A DNA stretch of 47,941 bases, taken from BP-133 sp040756995. Its GTDB lineage: Bacteria > Actinomycetota > Acidimicrobiia > IMCC26256 > BP-133. This document shows positions 1 to 8,365 of this stretch, piece by piece. The stretch's first letter is position 1, and each line of letters starts with the position of its first letter. Location of the stretch: contig JBFLYK010000048.1 in NCBI GenBank assembly GCA_040756995.1, positions 1-47,941 of the forward strand. The letters are read 5' to 3'. The notes under the pieces are model-generated. The model was not told the origin of the DNA. It saw only the letters and a program-made list of their open reading frames with translations, and did no database searches. The position numbers and the translations under genes were made by a program.

Positions 1-1178
1 GGCGGGGCCGGCTTGGCCGGGCCGGGCGGCGGGGCCGGGGCCGGCTTGGCGGGGGGCGGCGGGGCTGGCTTCCCGTCGTCGATGGCCACCCGCACCCGGG
101 CCGGGAGCTTGGCCGCCGGGACCCTGGTCGGCTGGATCCCGCCGTAGTAGGCGGCCAGGATCGCCTCCGCCTTCATGCCCCGCAGCGCCTTGCCGTAGGC
201 GCCCCACTGGCTCATGCCGATGGCGTGACCGAAGCCCCGGCCGTCCAGGGTGGCGACCCGGGCGCCGTCGTCGGCCCGGAGTGTGAAGAGGATCGACGGC
301 ACCGTCCGGCTGCGGTCCGGTGGCGGCGGGACGGCGCCGCCGACCTTGGCCCGGAAGGCGGTGCGGGGCACGGTCACCTCACCGCCACCGCCCTCGGCGG
401 AGTAACCGACCACCACGTCGCCGGCGGTGGCCCGCACCGACTTCACGGTCCCGGGCACGGCCAGCGCCCGGCCGATGTCGTCGTAGGACACCGTGAGCGC
501 CCAGCGGTGCAGCGGGCACTTGGCGTCGTCGGGGTCGTCGATCACCTTCAGGTAGGGCTTCCCGCCGCTCACGCTGCGGCCGCCGTTGCAGGCCGAGTAC
601 TTGGCCAGGATCGGCCCGCCGCCCGACAGCAGGGCCATCCCGGCGGTGTCCCGCACCGCCGCCACCCACCGCTCGCCGTTGGGCGCCCGTTCCTTGGCCA
701 CGCCGCTGTAGACCTGGCAGCTCTCGGTGGCGCAGATCTGGGCGCCGAGGGCGGCGGCGGCGCCGGGCGCCCCATTGCCCAGCGTCCACAGCAGATAGGT
801 CCGGGCGGCGATCGCCTGGGCCCGCAGCATCTCCGGCGGCCAACTCGACGGCACCTCGGAGATGCCCTTCAGGTAGTCGTCGAGAGCGACCTCGTTGACC
901 GCCCCCACGCCGCCGCCCGTCCGCCGGATCTCCAGGAGGCCGCGGTACTCGCCGACGCCGGCCAGCGTCACGGTGGGGGCCGTGGTCGCTCCGGCGACCG
1001 CCAGCGGCTCGATGCGAGCGACGTCGGTCACGAGCGCCGGCCCCTTGGTCGCCTTGGTCGGCGGGCTCGACTTCTTGTTCGAGCTCCCGCCCTTGGCGGC
1101 CTGGGCGGACGGCGCCGCCGGCACCAGCAACGCACCGGCCACAAACGCGGCGAAAACCAGGCGGAGGCCTGTTCGCAT
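1..1178 (-). CDS. SpoIID/LytB-domain secreted protein, 3' end outside window
   Basis: The reading frame starts at an ATG at 1178 and stays open to the window edge, so the C-terminus is missing (about 392 codons seen). Residues 1-27 form a signal peptide (basic start, hydrophobic core, ending near PSAQA). The SpoIID/LytB domain follows: NEVALDDYLKGISEVP at about 95-110, then QAIAARTYLL, a Cys-containing segment YSACNGG, and near 320 the hallmark RGFGHAIGMSQWGAYGKA. In this family the domain acts on cell-wall glycan (SpoIID is a lytic transglycosylase) or enhances amidases; the activity here is inferred. Past the domain the chain becomes Pro/Ala/Lys-rich (positions 1-75), perhaps a wall-spanning linker to a further domain. 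The catalytic function is not proven from sequence, but the family call is strong. Confidence 0.88.
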   Translation of the reverse strand, partial: MRTGLRLVFAAFVAGALLVPAAPSAQAAKGGSSNKKSSPPTKATKGPALVTDVARIEPLAVAGATTAPTVTLAGVGEYRGLLEIRRTGGGVGAVNEVALDDYLKGISEVPSSWPPEMLRAQAIAARTYLLWTLGNGAPGAAAALGAQICATESCQVYSGVAKERAPNGERWVAAVRDTAGMALLSGGGPILAKYSACNGGRSVSGGKPYLKVIDDPDDAKCPLHRWALTVSYDDIGRALAVPGTVKSVRATAGDVVVGYSAEGGGGEVTVPRTAFRAKVGGAVPPPPDRSRTVPSILFTLRADDGARVATLDGRGFGHAIGMSQWGAYGKALRGMKAEAILAAYYGGIQPTRVPAAKLPARVRVAIDDGKPAPPPPAKPAPAPPPGPAKPAP

Positions 1179-1233
1179 AGCCCGTTACCCTGACACAAAA
1201 GTCACTCCGGCCACAAGAGCACCAAGAGTGATT

Positions 1234-1251
1234 CGCTCCGCGCTCGGAGCG
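1234..1251 (-). terminator. Hairpin between the 221-aa protein gene and the SpoIID-like gene
   Basis: Arms CGCTCC (1234-1239) and GGAGCG (1246-1251) enclose a 6-nt loop just after the stop of the upstream minus-strand gene. No T-tract follows, so this is a possible factor-assisted or weak terminator only. Confidence 0.35.
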
Positions 1252-1257
1252 GCCGGG

Positions 1258-1923
1258 CTACCGGCCGTTCTTGGCCAGGACGGCGGCCAGGGACTCGGCG
1301 GGGGCCCAGCCGAAGGCGATGAGCGTGTCGCCCTTGTCGGGGTCGACCGGCGCCAGCAGCGCCTGCACCTCAGGCTCGGGTTCATCGCCGAGGCGGATGT
1401 CGAGCTTGGGCTCCGGCGAGCCGTTGCCGGCCGACAGGAACGCCCGGTCGTCGTAGCGGTCGTCGCATCCGAACCGCTTGGCCAGCCGCCGGCCCCAGGC
1501 CCGGTCCTCGCCGCTGGCCTTGTAGCCAGGCCGCGGGCAGGGCTCCTGGAGGGTGCCGAACAGCTGGTAGAGGGCCGGGTGGGCGATGCGTCCGGCGACG
1601 AGGACGTCCTCGTCGGGGAAGGAGATCGCCGCCCGGCGGTACAGCTCCGTGGTCATGGCCTCGAGCACCGGTCGAGGCTCCTCGACCGTGGTCGTGCCGA
1701 GACCCCACAGCACGCAGGGGGTGCCGCCGATCCGCTCCAGGGAACCGAAGAGGAACCCGTGGATCTCGTCCTCCTCCATGACCATCGTGACACGGCTGAA
1801 GCGCTCGACCTGATCGTCGATCGTGCTCTCAGGGAGGGGACTTCCGGCCTTCCGGAGAACCTGCGACAGTTCGTCCAGCTCGGCGGGCTTGAGGGAAGCC
1901 GAATCGCGGATATCGACGTCCAT
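1258..1923 (-). CDS. Hypothetical protein, 221 aa
   Basis: I do not recognise the family with certainty. The ATG at 1923 begins MDVDIRDSASLKPAELDELSQ and the frame ends at a TAG at 1258. The protein is soluble, acidic, and has no signal peptide or membrane segment. The stretch VTMVMEEDEIHGFLFGSLER (residues about 45-65) has the rhythm of the beta-strands of a GNAT-like acyltransferase, but the acetyl-CoA loop is not clear, so no function is claimed. Its central part (GYKASGEDRAWGRRLAKRFG) is well formed and the third-position GC bias is strong, which supports a real gene. It lies 51 nt downstream of dnaE on the same strand and could be cotranscribed with it. Confidence 0.7.
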   Translation of the reverse strand: MDVDIRDSASLKPAELDELSQVLRKAGSPLPESTIDDQVERFSRVTMVMEEDEIHGFLFGSLERIGGTPCVLWGLGTTTVEEPRPVLEAMTTELYRRAAISFPDEDVLVAGRIAHPALYQLFGTLQEPCPRPGYKASGEDRAWGRRLAKRFGCDDRYDDRAFLSAGNGSPEPKLDIRLGDEPEPEVQALLAPVDPDKGDTLIAFGWAPAESLAAVLAKNGR

Positions 1924-1974
1924 GGCGTGCCATTCTGGCGCGACCGGGCCCCTCCATGAAAGTCGTAGATAGTT

Positions 1975-4900
1975 TCAGAAGACGGAGTCGGCTCCCAGCA
2001 GGACCCGGAGCTCGGCGTGGAGGGCGTTGCCGGCGTCGACGCAGAAGTGCGGCCCGAGGCGCAGGACGGTGGTGCGGCGCCCGTCTTCCACGTGGAGCAG
2101 CACGGACGATTCGCCCGGGTGCCCCTCGAGGATCCGCTTGATCTCCGACACCAGCCGCTCGGTCAGCCGGGAGGCCGGGATCTTGAGCCGGACGGGCGGC
2201 CCTTCGCCCACGACGAGCTCCGGCCGCTTGATCTCCATGGCGATGAACTTCGCCTGGTCGTCGCGCCGGTCGATGCGGCCCTTCACGCAGACGACGCTGT
2301 CCTCCTCCAGCAGGTGACCGAAGTCGGCCATCGTCCGGGGGAAGACGAACACCTCCATGGCCGCCTCGAGGTCCTCGAGGACGAACGTGGCCATGAGGTC
2401 GCCCCGTTTGGTGTAGCGGCGGTTGAGCGCCGTCACGACGCCGCCCAGCGTCGTGGGGGCGCCATCGGACATCTCCTTGGCCTCGGTCAGCGTCGACTCG
2501 ACGTGGCGGGCCAGCGCCGCCTGCGCCCCCATCAGGGGATGGTCGGAGACGTAGAGCCCCAGCATCTCCTTCTCGTAGGCGAGGCGCTGCATCTTGTCGA
2601 ACTCCACGTCGGGGATGTCGACCCGGTCGATCTCGGCCGGCCCGCCGCCGACGGTCGCCTCGCCGAAGAGGCTCATGATCCCGGCCTCGGCCTCCCGCCG
2701 GCGGGCCAGGGCCGAGTCGGCGATGCGCTCGAAGACCATCAGCAGGCCCTTGCGGGGATGGCCGAGCGAGTCGAACGCGCCGGCCTTGATCAGCGACTCC
2801 AGCGCCCGCTTGTTCAGCACCTGCGGGTTGACGCGGTTGCAGAAGTCGGCGAAGGAGGTGAACGGACCGTTCTCCTCCCGCTCGGCCACGATGTGGGCCA
2901 CGATCCCCTCGCCGACGTTGCGGATGGCCGACATCCCGAACGGGATGGACCCGCCCTTCCCGACGAAGTCGCTTTCGGCGACGTTGACGTCCGGGACGAG
3001 GACGGGGATGCCGAGCACGCGGCACTCGTTGAGGTAGACGGCCGTCTTGTCCTTGTCGTCCTTCACCGAAGTGAGCAGGGCGGCGAGGTACTCAACCGGG
3101 TAGTGGGCCTTCAGGTAGGCCGTCTGGTAGGAGACGTAGCCGTAACCGACCGAGTGGCTCTTGTTGAACGAGTAGTCGGCGAACGGCTCGATGACGTCGA
3201 ACATCTGCTCGCCGAAGGCCGCTCCGTAGCCCTGGGCGTCGCAACCGGCGACGAACTTCGACCGCTCCTTGGCGATCAGCTCCCGGTTCTTCTTGCCGGT
3301 GGCCTTGCGGAGGTTGTCCGCCTCGGCCAGCGAGTAGCCGGCCATCCGCTGGGCGACCTGCATCATCTGCTCCTGGTAGATCATCAGCCCGTAGGTGGGG
3401 GCGAGGATCTCCTCCAGGTCGGCGTGGTAGTAGGCGACCGGCTTCCGGCCGTTCTTCCGGTCGGCGTAGTCGGTGTGCATGTTGGCGCCCATCGGCCCGG
3501 GCCGGTAGAGCGCCACCAGGGCGGCGATGTCCTCGAACGTGGTCGGGGCCAGTGACCGCATGAGCGAGCGCATCGGCCCGCCCTCGAGCTGGAACACGCC
3601 GATCGACAGCCCCTTGCGGAGCATCTCGAACGTCTTTTCGTCGTCGAGGGGGATGTTGTCGATGTCGAGGTCGACGCCGTGGGCGGCCTTGATGAGCTCC
3701 AGGGTCCGGTCGATGACCGACAGGTTCCGCAGGCCCAGGAAGTCCATCTTGAGGAGGCCGAGGTCCTCCACGCCGTGCATCTCGTACTGCGTGACGATCG
3801 GGGCGTCCTCCAGCCGGCCGCCCGGTTCCGGCTTGCGCTGGATCGGCAGGTACTCGGTCAGCGGCTCGCGGGTGATCACCACCGCCGCGGCGTGGATGCC
3901 GTCCTGGCGGCGGAGCCCTTCGAGGCCGAGGGCGACGTCGCAGACCCGCTTCACGTCGGGGTCGGCTTCGTAGAGGTCGCGCAGCTCGGCCGCCATCTTG
4001 TAGCCGTCTTCGTACTTGTCCTTCTTCTCGAAGCAGGCGTGGAGCGGCGTATCCCGCCCCATGATCAGCGGCGGCATGAGCTTGGCGATCTTGTCGCCCA
4101 CGGCGTAGGGGTAGCCGAGCACCCGGGCCGCGTCCCGCACCGCCGCCCGGGCCTTGATCGTGGAGAACGTCACGATCTGGGCGACATGGTCGGCGCCGTA
4201 GCGCTCGGCGGCGTAGCGGATCATCTCGCCCCGGTAGCGCTCGTCGAAGTCCATGTCGATGTCGGGCATCTGCTTGCGGCCCGGGTTGAGGAACCGCTCG
4301 AAGAACAGGCCGTAGCGGAGCGGGTCGAGGTCGACGATCCGCAGGCAGTAGGCGACGCAGCAGCCGGCCGCCGACCCCCGGCCGGGGCCCACCCGGATGC
4401 CCATGTCCCGGGCGTGCTTGATCAGGTCCCACACGACGAGGAAGTAGGCCGAGAAGCCCATGTCGGCGATGACGCCGAGCTCGTAGTCGATCCGTTCCCG
4501 GGCCTCGGCGGGGATCGGGTCGCCGTACCGGAAGCGGGCCCCCTCGTAGGTCAGCTGCCGGAGGTACTCGTCCTGCGACAGCCCGTCCGGCGTGGGGAAG
4601 TTGGGCAGGGCCACCTTGCCGAACTCGATGTCGACGTTGGCCCGCTCGGCGATCCACAGCGTGTTGTCGCAGGCGTCGGACCAGTCCCGGAAGAGGTGGC
4701 GCATCTCCGCCGCCGACTTCAGATAGAACTCCTCGGCGTCGAACTTGAACCGGTTCGGGTCGTCGCGGGTGGCGCCGGTCTGGACGCACAGCAGGGCGTC
4801 GTGGGCCTCGGCGTCGTGCTTGTGGACGTAGTGGCTGTCATTGGTGGCCAGCAGCGGCGCCCCGATCCGCTTGGCGATCTCGACCAGCTGCGGGTTGGTC

Positions 4901-5457
4901 TGGTGCTGCTCGGGCAGGCCGTGGTCCTGCAGCTCGACGAAGAAGTTGTCCTTCCCGAGGATCTCCTGGAACCGGCCGGCCGCCTCGACGGCACCGTCGA
5001 AGTCGCCCTTGAGGAGCGTCTGGCAGATGACCCCGCCGAGGCACCCGCTGGTGGCGATCAGCCCTTCACGGTGCTGCTCGAGCAGCTCGAAGTCGAGCCG
5101 GGGCTTGTAGAAGAACCCGTCGAGGTAGGCCGCCGAGCTGACCTTGATGAGGTTCTGGTAACCCTTCGTCGTCTCCGACAGCAGCGTCAGGTGGAAGATC
5201 TCGTGGTCGGACCGGCGGGGCCGGTCGTGGCGGGAGCCGGTGACGAAGTAGCCCTCCATGCCGATGATCGGCTTGATCCCGGCCTTCTTGGCCGCGGCGT
5301 AGAAGTCGAGAACCCCGTACATGTTGCCGTGGTCGGTGATGCCGATAGCCGGCTGCCCGTCGTCGGCCGCGGCCTTCATCACGTCGTTGATCCGCGCCGC
5401 CCCGTCGAGCATCGAGAACTCGGTGTGGAGGTGGAGGTGGACGAAGGAGGAACTCAC
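1975..5457 (-). CDS. dnaE: DNA polymerase III alpha subunit, replicative
   Basis: Catalytic subunit of the replicative DNA polymerase, 1160 aa from the GTG at 5457. That start puts the PHP-domain signature HLHLHTEF at residues 7-14, as is usual for DnaE, and a GAGG element lies about 10 nt upstream; the open frame extends 35 codons further but looks non-family. PHP motifs continue with DHGNMYGVLDFY and EGYF. The palm carries PDIDMDFDERYR with the catalytic aspartates at about 399 and 401, and the third acidic site lies near LLKMDFLGLRNL. The C-terminal part has the helix-hairpin-helix region (LGLYVSDHPL) and an OB fold (TTLGGVVTALNRRYTKRGD). Length is typical for actinobacterial DnaE1. DnaA-box-like motifs precede it (separate entry). 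Confidence 0.98.
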   Translation of the reverse strand: MSSSFVHLHLHTEFSMLDGAARINDVMKAAADDGQPAIGITDHGNMYGVLDFYAAAKKAGIKPIIGMEGYFVTGSRHDRPRRSDHEIFHLTLLSETTKGYQNLIKVSSAAYLDGFFYKPRLDFELLEQHREGLIATSGCLGGVICQTLLKGDFDGAVEAAGRFQEILGKDNFFVELQDHGLPEQHQTNPQLVEIAKRIGAPLLATNDSHYVHKHDAEAHDALLCVQTGATRDDPNRFKFDAEEFYLKSAAEMRHLFRDWSDACDNTLWIAERANVDIEFGKVALPNFPTPDGLSQDEYLRQLTYEGARFRYGDPIPAEARERIDYELGVIADMGFSAYFLVVWDLIKHARDMGIRVGPGRGSAAGCCVAYCLRIVDLDPLRYGLFFERFLNPGRKQMPDIDMDFDERYRGEMIRYAAERYGADHVAQIVTFSTIKARAAVRDAARVLGYPYAVGDKIAKLMPPLIMGRDTPLHACFEKKDKYEDGYKMAAELRDLYEADPDVKRVCDVALGLEGLRRQDGIHAAAVVITREPLTEYLPIQRKPEPGGRLEDAPIVTQYEMHGVEDLGLLKMDFLGLRNLSVIDRTLELIKAAHGVDLDIDNIPLDDEKTFEMLRKGLSIGVFQLEGGPMRSLMRSLAPTTFEDIAALVALYRPGPMGANMHTDYADRKNGRKPVAYYHADLEEILAPTYGLMIYQEQMMQVAQRMAGYSLAEADNLRKATGKKNRELIAKERSKFVAGCDAQGYGAAFGEQMFDVIEPFADYSFNKSHSVGYGYVSYQTAYLKAHYPVEYLAALLTSVKDDKDKTAVYLNECRVLGIPVLVPDVNVAESDFVGKGGSIPFGMSAIRNVGEGIVAHIVAEREENGPFTSFADFCNRVNPQVLNKRALESLIKAGAFDSLGHPRKGLLMVFERIADSALARRREAEAGIMSLFGEATVGGGPAEIDRVDIPDVEFDKMQRLAYEKEMLGLYVSDHPLMGAQAALARHVESTLTEAKEMSDGAPTTLGGVVTALNRRYTKRGDLMATFVLEDLEAAMEVFVFPRTMADFGHLLEEDSVVCVKGRIDRRDDQAKFIAMEIKRPELVVGEGPPVRLKIPASRLTERLVSEIKRILEGHPGESSVLLHVEDGRRTTVLRLGPHFCVDAGNALHAELRVLLGADSVF

Positions 5458-5473
5458 CCTGGTGCCTCTTCGG

Positions 5474-5505
5474 TTGTCCACAGGCTGTGGACGGGTTGTG
5501 GAGAA
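5474..5505. promoter_or_regulatory. Cluster of three DnaA-box-like 9-mers upstream of dnaE
   Basis: TTGTCCACA lies on the plus strand at 5474-5482, CCGTCCACA on the minus strand at 5486-5494, and TTCTCCACA on the minus strand at 5497-5505. The first equals the actinobacterial DnaA-box consensus as I know it; the others differ at two and one positions. Centres are 11-12 nt apart, about one helical turn. The first two form an inverted repeat (TCCACA, 3 nt, TGTGGA). They sit 17-48 nt before the dnaE start, so DnaA control of dnaE is plausible but inferred. Confidence 0.6.
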
Positions 5506-5591
5506 TGACACCGCTGTAACTCGGCCTGACCGCAGGGTAAGCGACCGCCCGTCGGGGCGCAACCGCCGCGGCGTGCTATCCCTCTTCGGCC

Positions 5592-6071
5592 ATGGACGCC
5601 ATCAAGGAACTCCTGTCCCGGCTCGAGCCGCAGGGCAACCGGACCGTGCCGGGACCGCCGAAACTCGGGGTCGCCATCCTCACCTGCATGGACACCCGCA
5701 TCGACCCGGCCCGCATGTTCGGGCTGCAGCCCGGCGACGCCCACGTGCTGCGCAACGCCGGCGGCGTCGTGACCGACGACGTGCTGCGGTCCCTGCTCCT
5801 GTCCCAGCGCTTTCTGGGCAGCCGGGCGGTCATGGTCATCCACCACACCAAGTGCGGGGTCCTCGGCCTGTCCGACGACCAGGTCAAAGCGGAACTCCAG
5901 GCCGAGGTGGGCTTCCGGCCGTCGTTCGCCCTCGAGGGGTTCACCGACCTCGAGGCCGACGTCCGCCAGTCGATGGCCCGCATCCGGCACTGCCCCTTCC
6001 TGCCCCACCGGGACAACATCCGGGGCTTCATCCTCGACGTCGACGACGGCGACCTCCGGGAAGTGCTGTGA
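5592..6071 (+). CDS. Beta-class carbonic anhydrase
   Basis: Reversible hydration of CO2 to bicarbonate by a zinc enzyme, 159 aa, cytosolic. Zinc ligands are readable: Cys32 and the Asp-Arg pair of CMDTR (32-36), then His85 and Cys88 in HHTKC. The length and the start LTCMDTRIDPARMFG resemble the short mycobacterial Rv1284-type enzymes rather than the longer plant-type ones. The ATG at 5592 is the first plausible start; no clear ribosome-binding site is visible. It is divergent from dnaE, and its TGA overlaps the GTG of the following Nudix gene in a GTGA motif (6068-6071), so the two are probably translationally coupled. Confidence 0.93.
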   Translation: MDAIKELLSRLEPQGNRTVPGPPKLGVAILTCMDTRIDPARMFGLQPGDAHVLRNAGGVVTDDVLRSLLLSQRFLGSRAVMVIHHTKCGVLGLSDDQVKAELQAEVGFRPSFALEGFTDLEADVRQSMARIRHCPFLPHRDNIRGFILDVDDGDLREVL

Positions 6072-6625
6072 AGGTCGGCTTCCCGTACTGCTCGGCGTGC
6101 GGGGCGAAGCTGCAGGGCCGGCCGCCGATCGCCTGCCCGGCGTGCGGGACCCAGCACTGGGTCAACGCCAAGCCCTGCGCCGGCGTGCTCGTCATGCGGG
6201 ACGGCCGGCTGCTGCTCCTGCGCCGGGCCAACGAGCCGTGGCTCGGCCGGTGGGACATCCCGGGCGGGTTCTGCGAGGTCGAGGAGCACCCGATCACCAC
6301 CGCCGTGCGGGAGGCGAGGGAGGAGTGCGGCCTCGAGGTGGAGGTCACGGGGTTTCTCGGCCTGTGGCTCGACCACTATCCGAACCCGGCCGATCCCGAC
6401 CGGGCGGCGACCACGCTCAACGCCTATTACCACGCCGTCGCCGGTGCCGAGGTCGGCCCGCCCGACGCGGCCGAGACGAGCGAGCTCGGCTGGTTCGAAC
6501 CTGACGCTCTGCCGGCCGAGATCGCCTTCCCCCACCATGCCGAGGCCGTCCTCGCCGCCTGGCGAGAAGCCGTGAAGGACGGACGGACCGTGACGCCCCT
6601 CCCCGACCGGCCCGGTCCGGCCTAG
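6068..6625 (+). CDS. Nudix hydrolase with N-terminal zinc ribbon
   Basis: 185 aa from the GTG at 6068, which overlaps the carbonic anhydrase stop. Residues 8-26 hold a four-cysteine zinc ribbon (CSAC ... CPAC; Cys8, 11, 23, 26). The Nudix box spans Gly67 to Leu89 with all key residues: G67, E73, R81, E82, E85, E86, G88. The family hydrolyses nucleoside diphosphates linked to another moiety; the zinc ribbon plus Nudix layout recalls NADH-pyrophosphatase-like proteins, but the substrate cannot be read here. The stop codon lies within a CTAG tetranucleotide (6622-6625) that also contains the stop of the convergent small membrane protein gene. Confidence 0.9.
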   Translation: MKVGFPYCSACGAKLQGRPPIACPACGTQHWVNAKPCAGVLVMRDGRLLLLRRANEPWLGRWDIPGGFCEVEEHPITTAVREAREECGLEVEVTGFLGLWLDHYPNPADPDRAATTLNAYYHAVAGAEVGPPDAAETSELGWFEPDALPAEIAFPHHAEAVLAAWREAVKDGRTVTPLPDRPGPA

Positions 6626-6876
6626 CGGATCGGCAGGCCGCCGCCCCGGGAGCGGCGGACGAGGTAAACGGCGCCGGTGGCCACGAGCACCGAGCCGACG
6701 ATCCCGGCTCCGGAGTTGAACAGGACCCGGAAGAGGACCCCGGCGACCAGCGACGAGCCGATGCCGATCAGGATCGTCTCGCCAATCGTCATCGGGTCGC
6801 GTCCGGGGAGCGCCAGCCGCCCGAGTCCGCCGACGATGGCTCCACTGATGAGCAGGACGAGGATGAAGCTGATCAT
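6622..6876 (-). CDS. GlsB/YeaQ/YmgE-family small membrane protein
   Basis: 84 aa with about three membrane helices (residues 2-20, 30-50, 55-73) and a short basic tail (VRRSRGGGLPIR). The pattern MISFILVLLISGAIVGGLGRLALPGRDPM is typical of the transglycosylase-associated (GlsB/YeaQ/YmgE) family, whose role is poorly understood and often stress-linked. A strong AGGAGG lies just upstream of the ATG at 6876. It is the second of two adjacent paralogues, 26 nt apart and of equal length. The stop overlaps the convergent Nudix stop. Confidence 0.88.
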   Translation of the reverse strand: MISFILVLLISGAIVGGLGRLALPGRDPMTIGETILIGIGSSLVAGVLFRVLFNSGAGIVGSVLVATGAVYLVRRSRGGGLPIR

Positions 6877-6902
6877 GGGAGCCGCCTCCTAGGAGGAAGG
6901 GG

Positions 6903-7157
6903 TCATCGCCGCCCGGCGATTCCGCCGCGGCGCTGGGTGACCCAGAGGTAGACGCCGCCCAGGATGAGCAGCGGGAGCAGCAGCCCGGTCAGCGCGCCGA
7001 AGATCGCCCGGAGGACGAAGCCGAGGACCATCCAGCCGACGATGCCGATGCCGATCGTCTGGCCGATCGTCCACGTCTGCTCCCCGGGCAGGATCGCCCG
7101 CAGCGCCACCCCGAAGAGCGCGCCCTGGAGGAGCAGGCCGAGCACGAACCCGATCAT
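6903..7157 (-). CDS. GlsB/YeaQ/YmgE-family small membrane protein, paralogue
   Basis: 84 aa from the ATG at 7157 with GAGGT 7 nt upstream; the frame extends 19 codons further, but that part lacks hydrophobic family sequence. It has the same three-helix layout as its neighbour (MIGFVLGLLLQGALFGVALRAILPGEQTWTI split over helix 1 and loop; LPG shared, TIGQTIGIGIVGW against TIGETILIGIGSS). The two genes look like a tandem duplication with considerable divergence. Its start is 13 nt after the stop of the phosphodiesterase-like gene, so cotranscription is likely. Confidence 0.87.
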   Translation of the reverse strand: MIGFVLGLLLQGALFGVALRAILPGEQTWTIGQTIGIGIVGWMVLGFVLRAIFGALTGLLLPLLILGGVYLWVTQRRGGIAGRR

Positions 7158-7170
7158 TGGAGACCTCGCT

Positions 7171-8280
7171 TCAGGACTCGTTGCGCCGGCCGCGGCCGGC
7201 CAGGAGGGGGACAAGCATCTCGTCGGGGCTGAGGCTGCCGTGGCCGGCGCGGAGCCGGGTCTCGTGGGGATGGGTGGGGTCGGCGAAGGCGACGTTGCCC
7301 TTGGCGGCCAGGGTCACGTCGCCCAGGCGGGAGAGGACGTCGCCGGGGGGCGGCTCGGGCCCGAGCCAGCCCTCGTCGACGAGCTGGTCGCGGCCGAACA
7401 CCCAGGCGACGTCGCCGAAGGCGTCGGCGGCCGCTTTGAGCAGTTCTCCTTCGGTGCCGGGCCGGGCGTAGAGATACCGCAGCCGGGCGTCGCCGGCGTA
7501 GGCCCGGACCTGGCGGGACACCGGCTCCATCGTCACCCACCGCTCGAACTGGACCTGGCCGTGGTCGGCGGTGACCACGAGGACGGCGTCGGGCGGCAGG
7601 GCGTCGAGGAGGTCGCCGACGATGCGGTCGGTGGCGCAGAGCTCGGCGGGGAAGAACCCGTCGGTGATGCCGTACTCGTGGGCCACCTTGTCGACGCCGT
7701 CGTAGTAGGCGTAGACGAACGGCTCGCCGGCGGCGACGAGCCGGGCGACGTGGGTGACGAGGGTGGCGGTCGTCCGCCAGCCGACGAACCGCACGCCCCG
7801 CATGTGCGACTCCGTGAACCCGCTGCGGTGGAACTCGGCCCGCACCACCGTGGGCACGTCGCGGCCGCAGAACGACCGGTCGACCAGGGTGACGCTGGCC
7901 GGGTCCGGCGCCCGGCCGTCGGGCACCTTCCACCGCAGGGTGTCGAGCACCTGCCCGCCGACGAGCATGCGGTAGCCCACCATCCCGTGGCGGGCCGGGG
8001 GCCGGCCGGAGGCGATGGAGGTGAGGGCGGCGGCGGTGGTCGACGGCACCACCGTGGTGATCGGCCCACCCTGCAGGGCGCCCAGCTCGGGGAGCCGGGC
8101 CCGGATGGCCTCGATGGCCCGCCAGCCGAACCCGTCGAGCACGAGGAGCACGACGGCCCGGGCGCCAACCACGCAGGCCGGCAGCCACGGCGCGTCCCGC
8201 GTCCCGAGCAGGGCCGGGACGACCGCCGACACCGAGGCGCCGGCGTAGTCGGGCCGAACCAGATCCTGGTCGTGATCCAT
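7171..8280 (-). CDS. Alkaline phosphatase superfamily (type I phosphodiesterase/nucleotide pyrophosphatase-like) protein
   Basis: 369 aa from the ATG at 8280. Two-metal-site motifs appear in order: LLVLDGFGW (first Asp), VPSTTAAALTSI (Thr nucleophile), AYYDGVDKVAHEYG (Asp and His), VVTADHGQ (Asp-His) and a late His in LRAGHGSLS. The family hydrolyses phosphodiesters or phosphomonoesters; the substrate is unknown. There is no obvious signal peptide, so it may be cytosolic. No ribosome-binding site is visible, but TACCCT lies 8 nt before the ATG on the coding strand, so the mRNA may be leaderless (separate finding). It is divergent from the Rrf2 regulator. Confidence 0.88.
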   Translation of the reverse strand: MDHDQDLVRPDYAGASVSAVVPALLGTRDAPWLPACVVGARAVVLLVLDGFGWRAIEAIRARLPELGALQGGPITTVVPSTTAAALTSIASGRPPARHGMVGYRMLVGGQVLDTLRWKVPDGRAPDPASVTLVDRSFCGRDVPTVVRAEFHRSGFTESHMRGVRFVGWRTTATLVTHVARLVAAGEPFVYAYYDGVDKVAHEYGITDGFFPAELCATDRIVGDLLDALPPDAVLVVTADHGQVQFERWVTMEPVSRQVRAYAGDARLRYLYARPGTEGELLKAAADAFGDVAWVFGRDQLVDEGWLGPEPPPGDVLSRLGDVTLAAKGNVAFADPTHPHETRLRAGHGSLSPDEMLVPLLAGRGRRNES

Positions 8281-8288
8281 CTGCCAGG

Positions 8289-8294
8289 AGGGTA
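8289..8294 (-). promoter_or_regulatory. Candidate -10 element (TACCCT), leaderless start
   Basis: TANNNT-type hexamer 8 nt before the ATG at 8280, with no Shine-Dalgarno sequence between. This fits a transcript starting at or next to the start codon. No -35 motif is convincing. Confidence 0.35.
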
Positions 8295-8365
8295 ACCGCC
8301 ATCGCCGGAGTTGCCGTCGACCCTGAGGCGAGCCTGGGTCGACCCTGGGCGGCGGGCGCGCGACC

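Noticed and set aside
2017..3555. Long plus-strand open frame opposite dnaE (also 3679-5508)
   Set aside because: It runs antisense through dnaE, lacks any recognisable domain, and is explained by the high GC content; the minus strand carries a complete polymerase.
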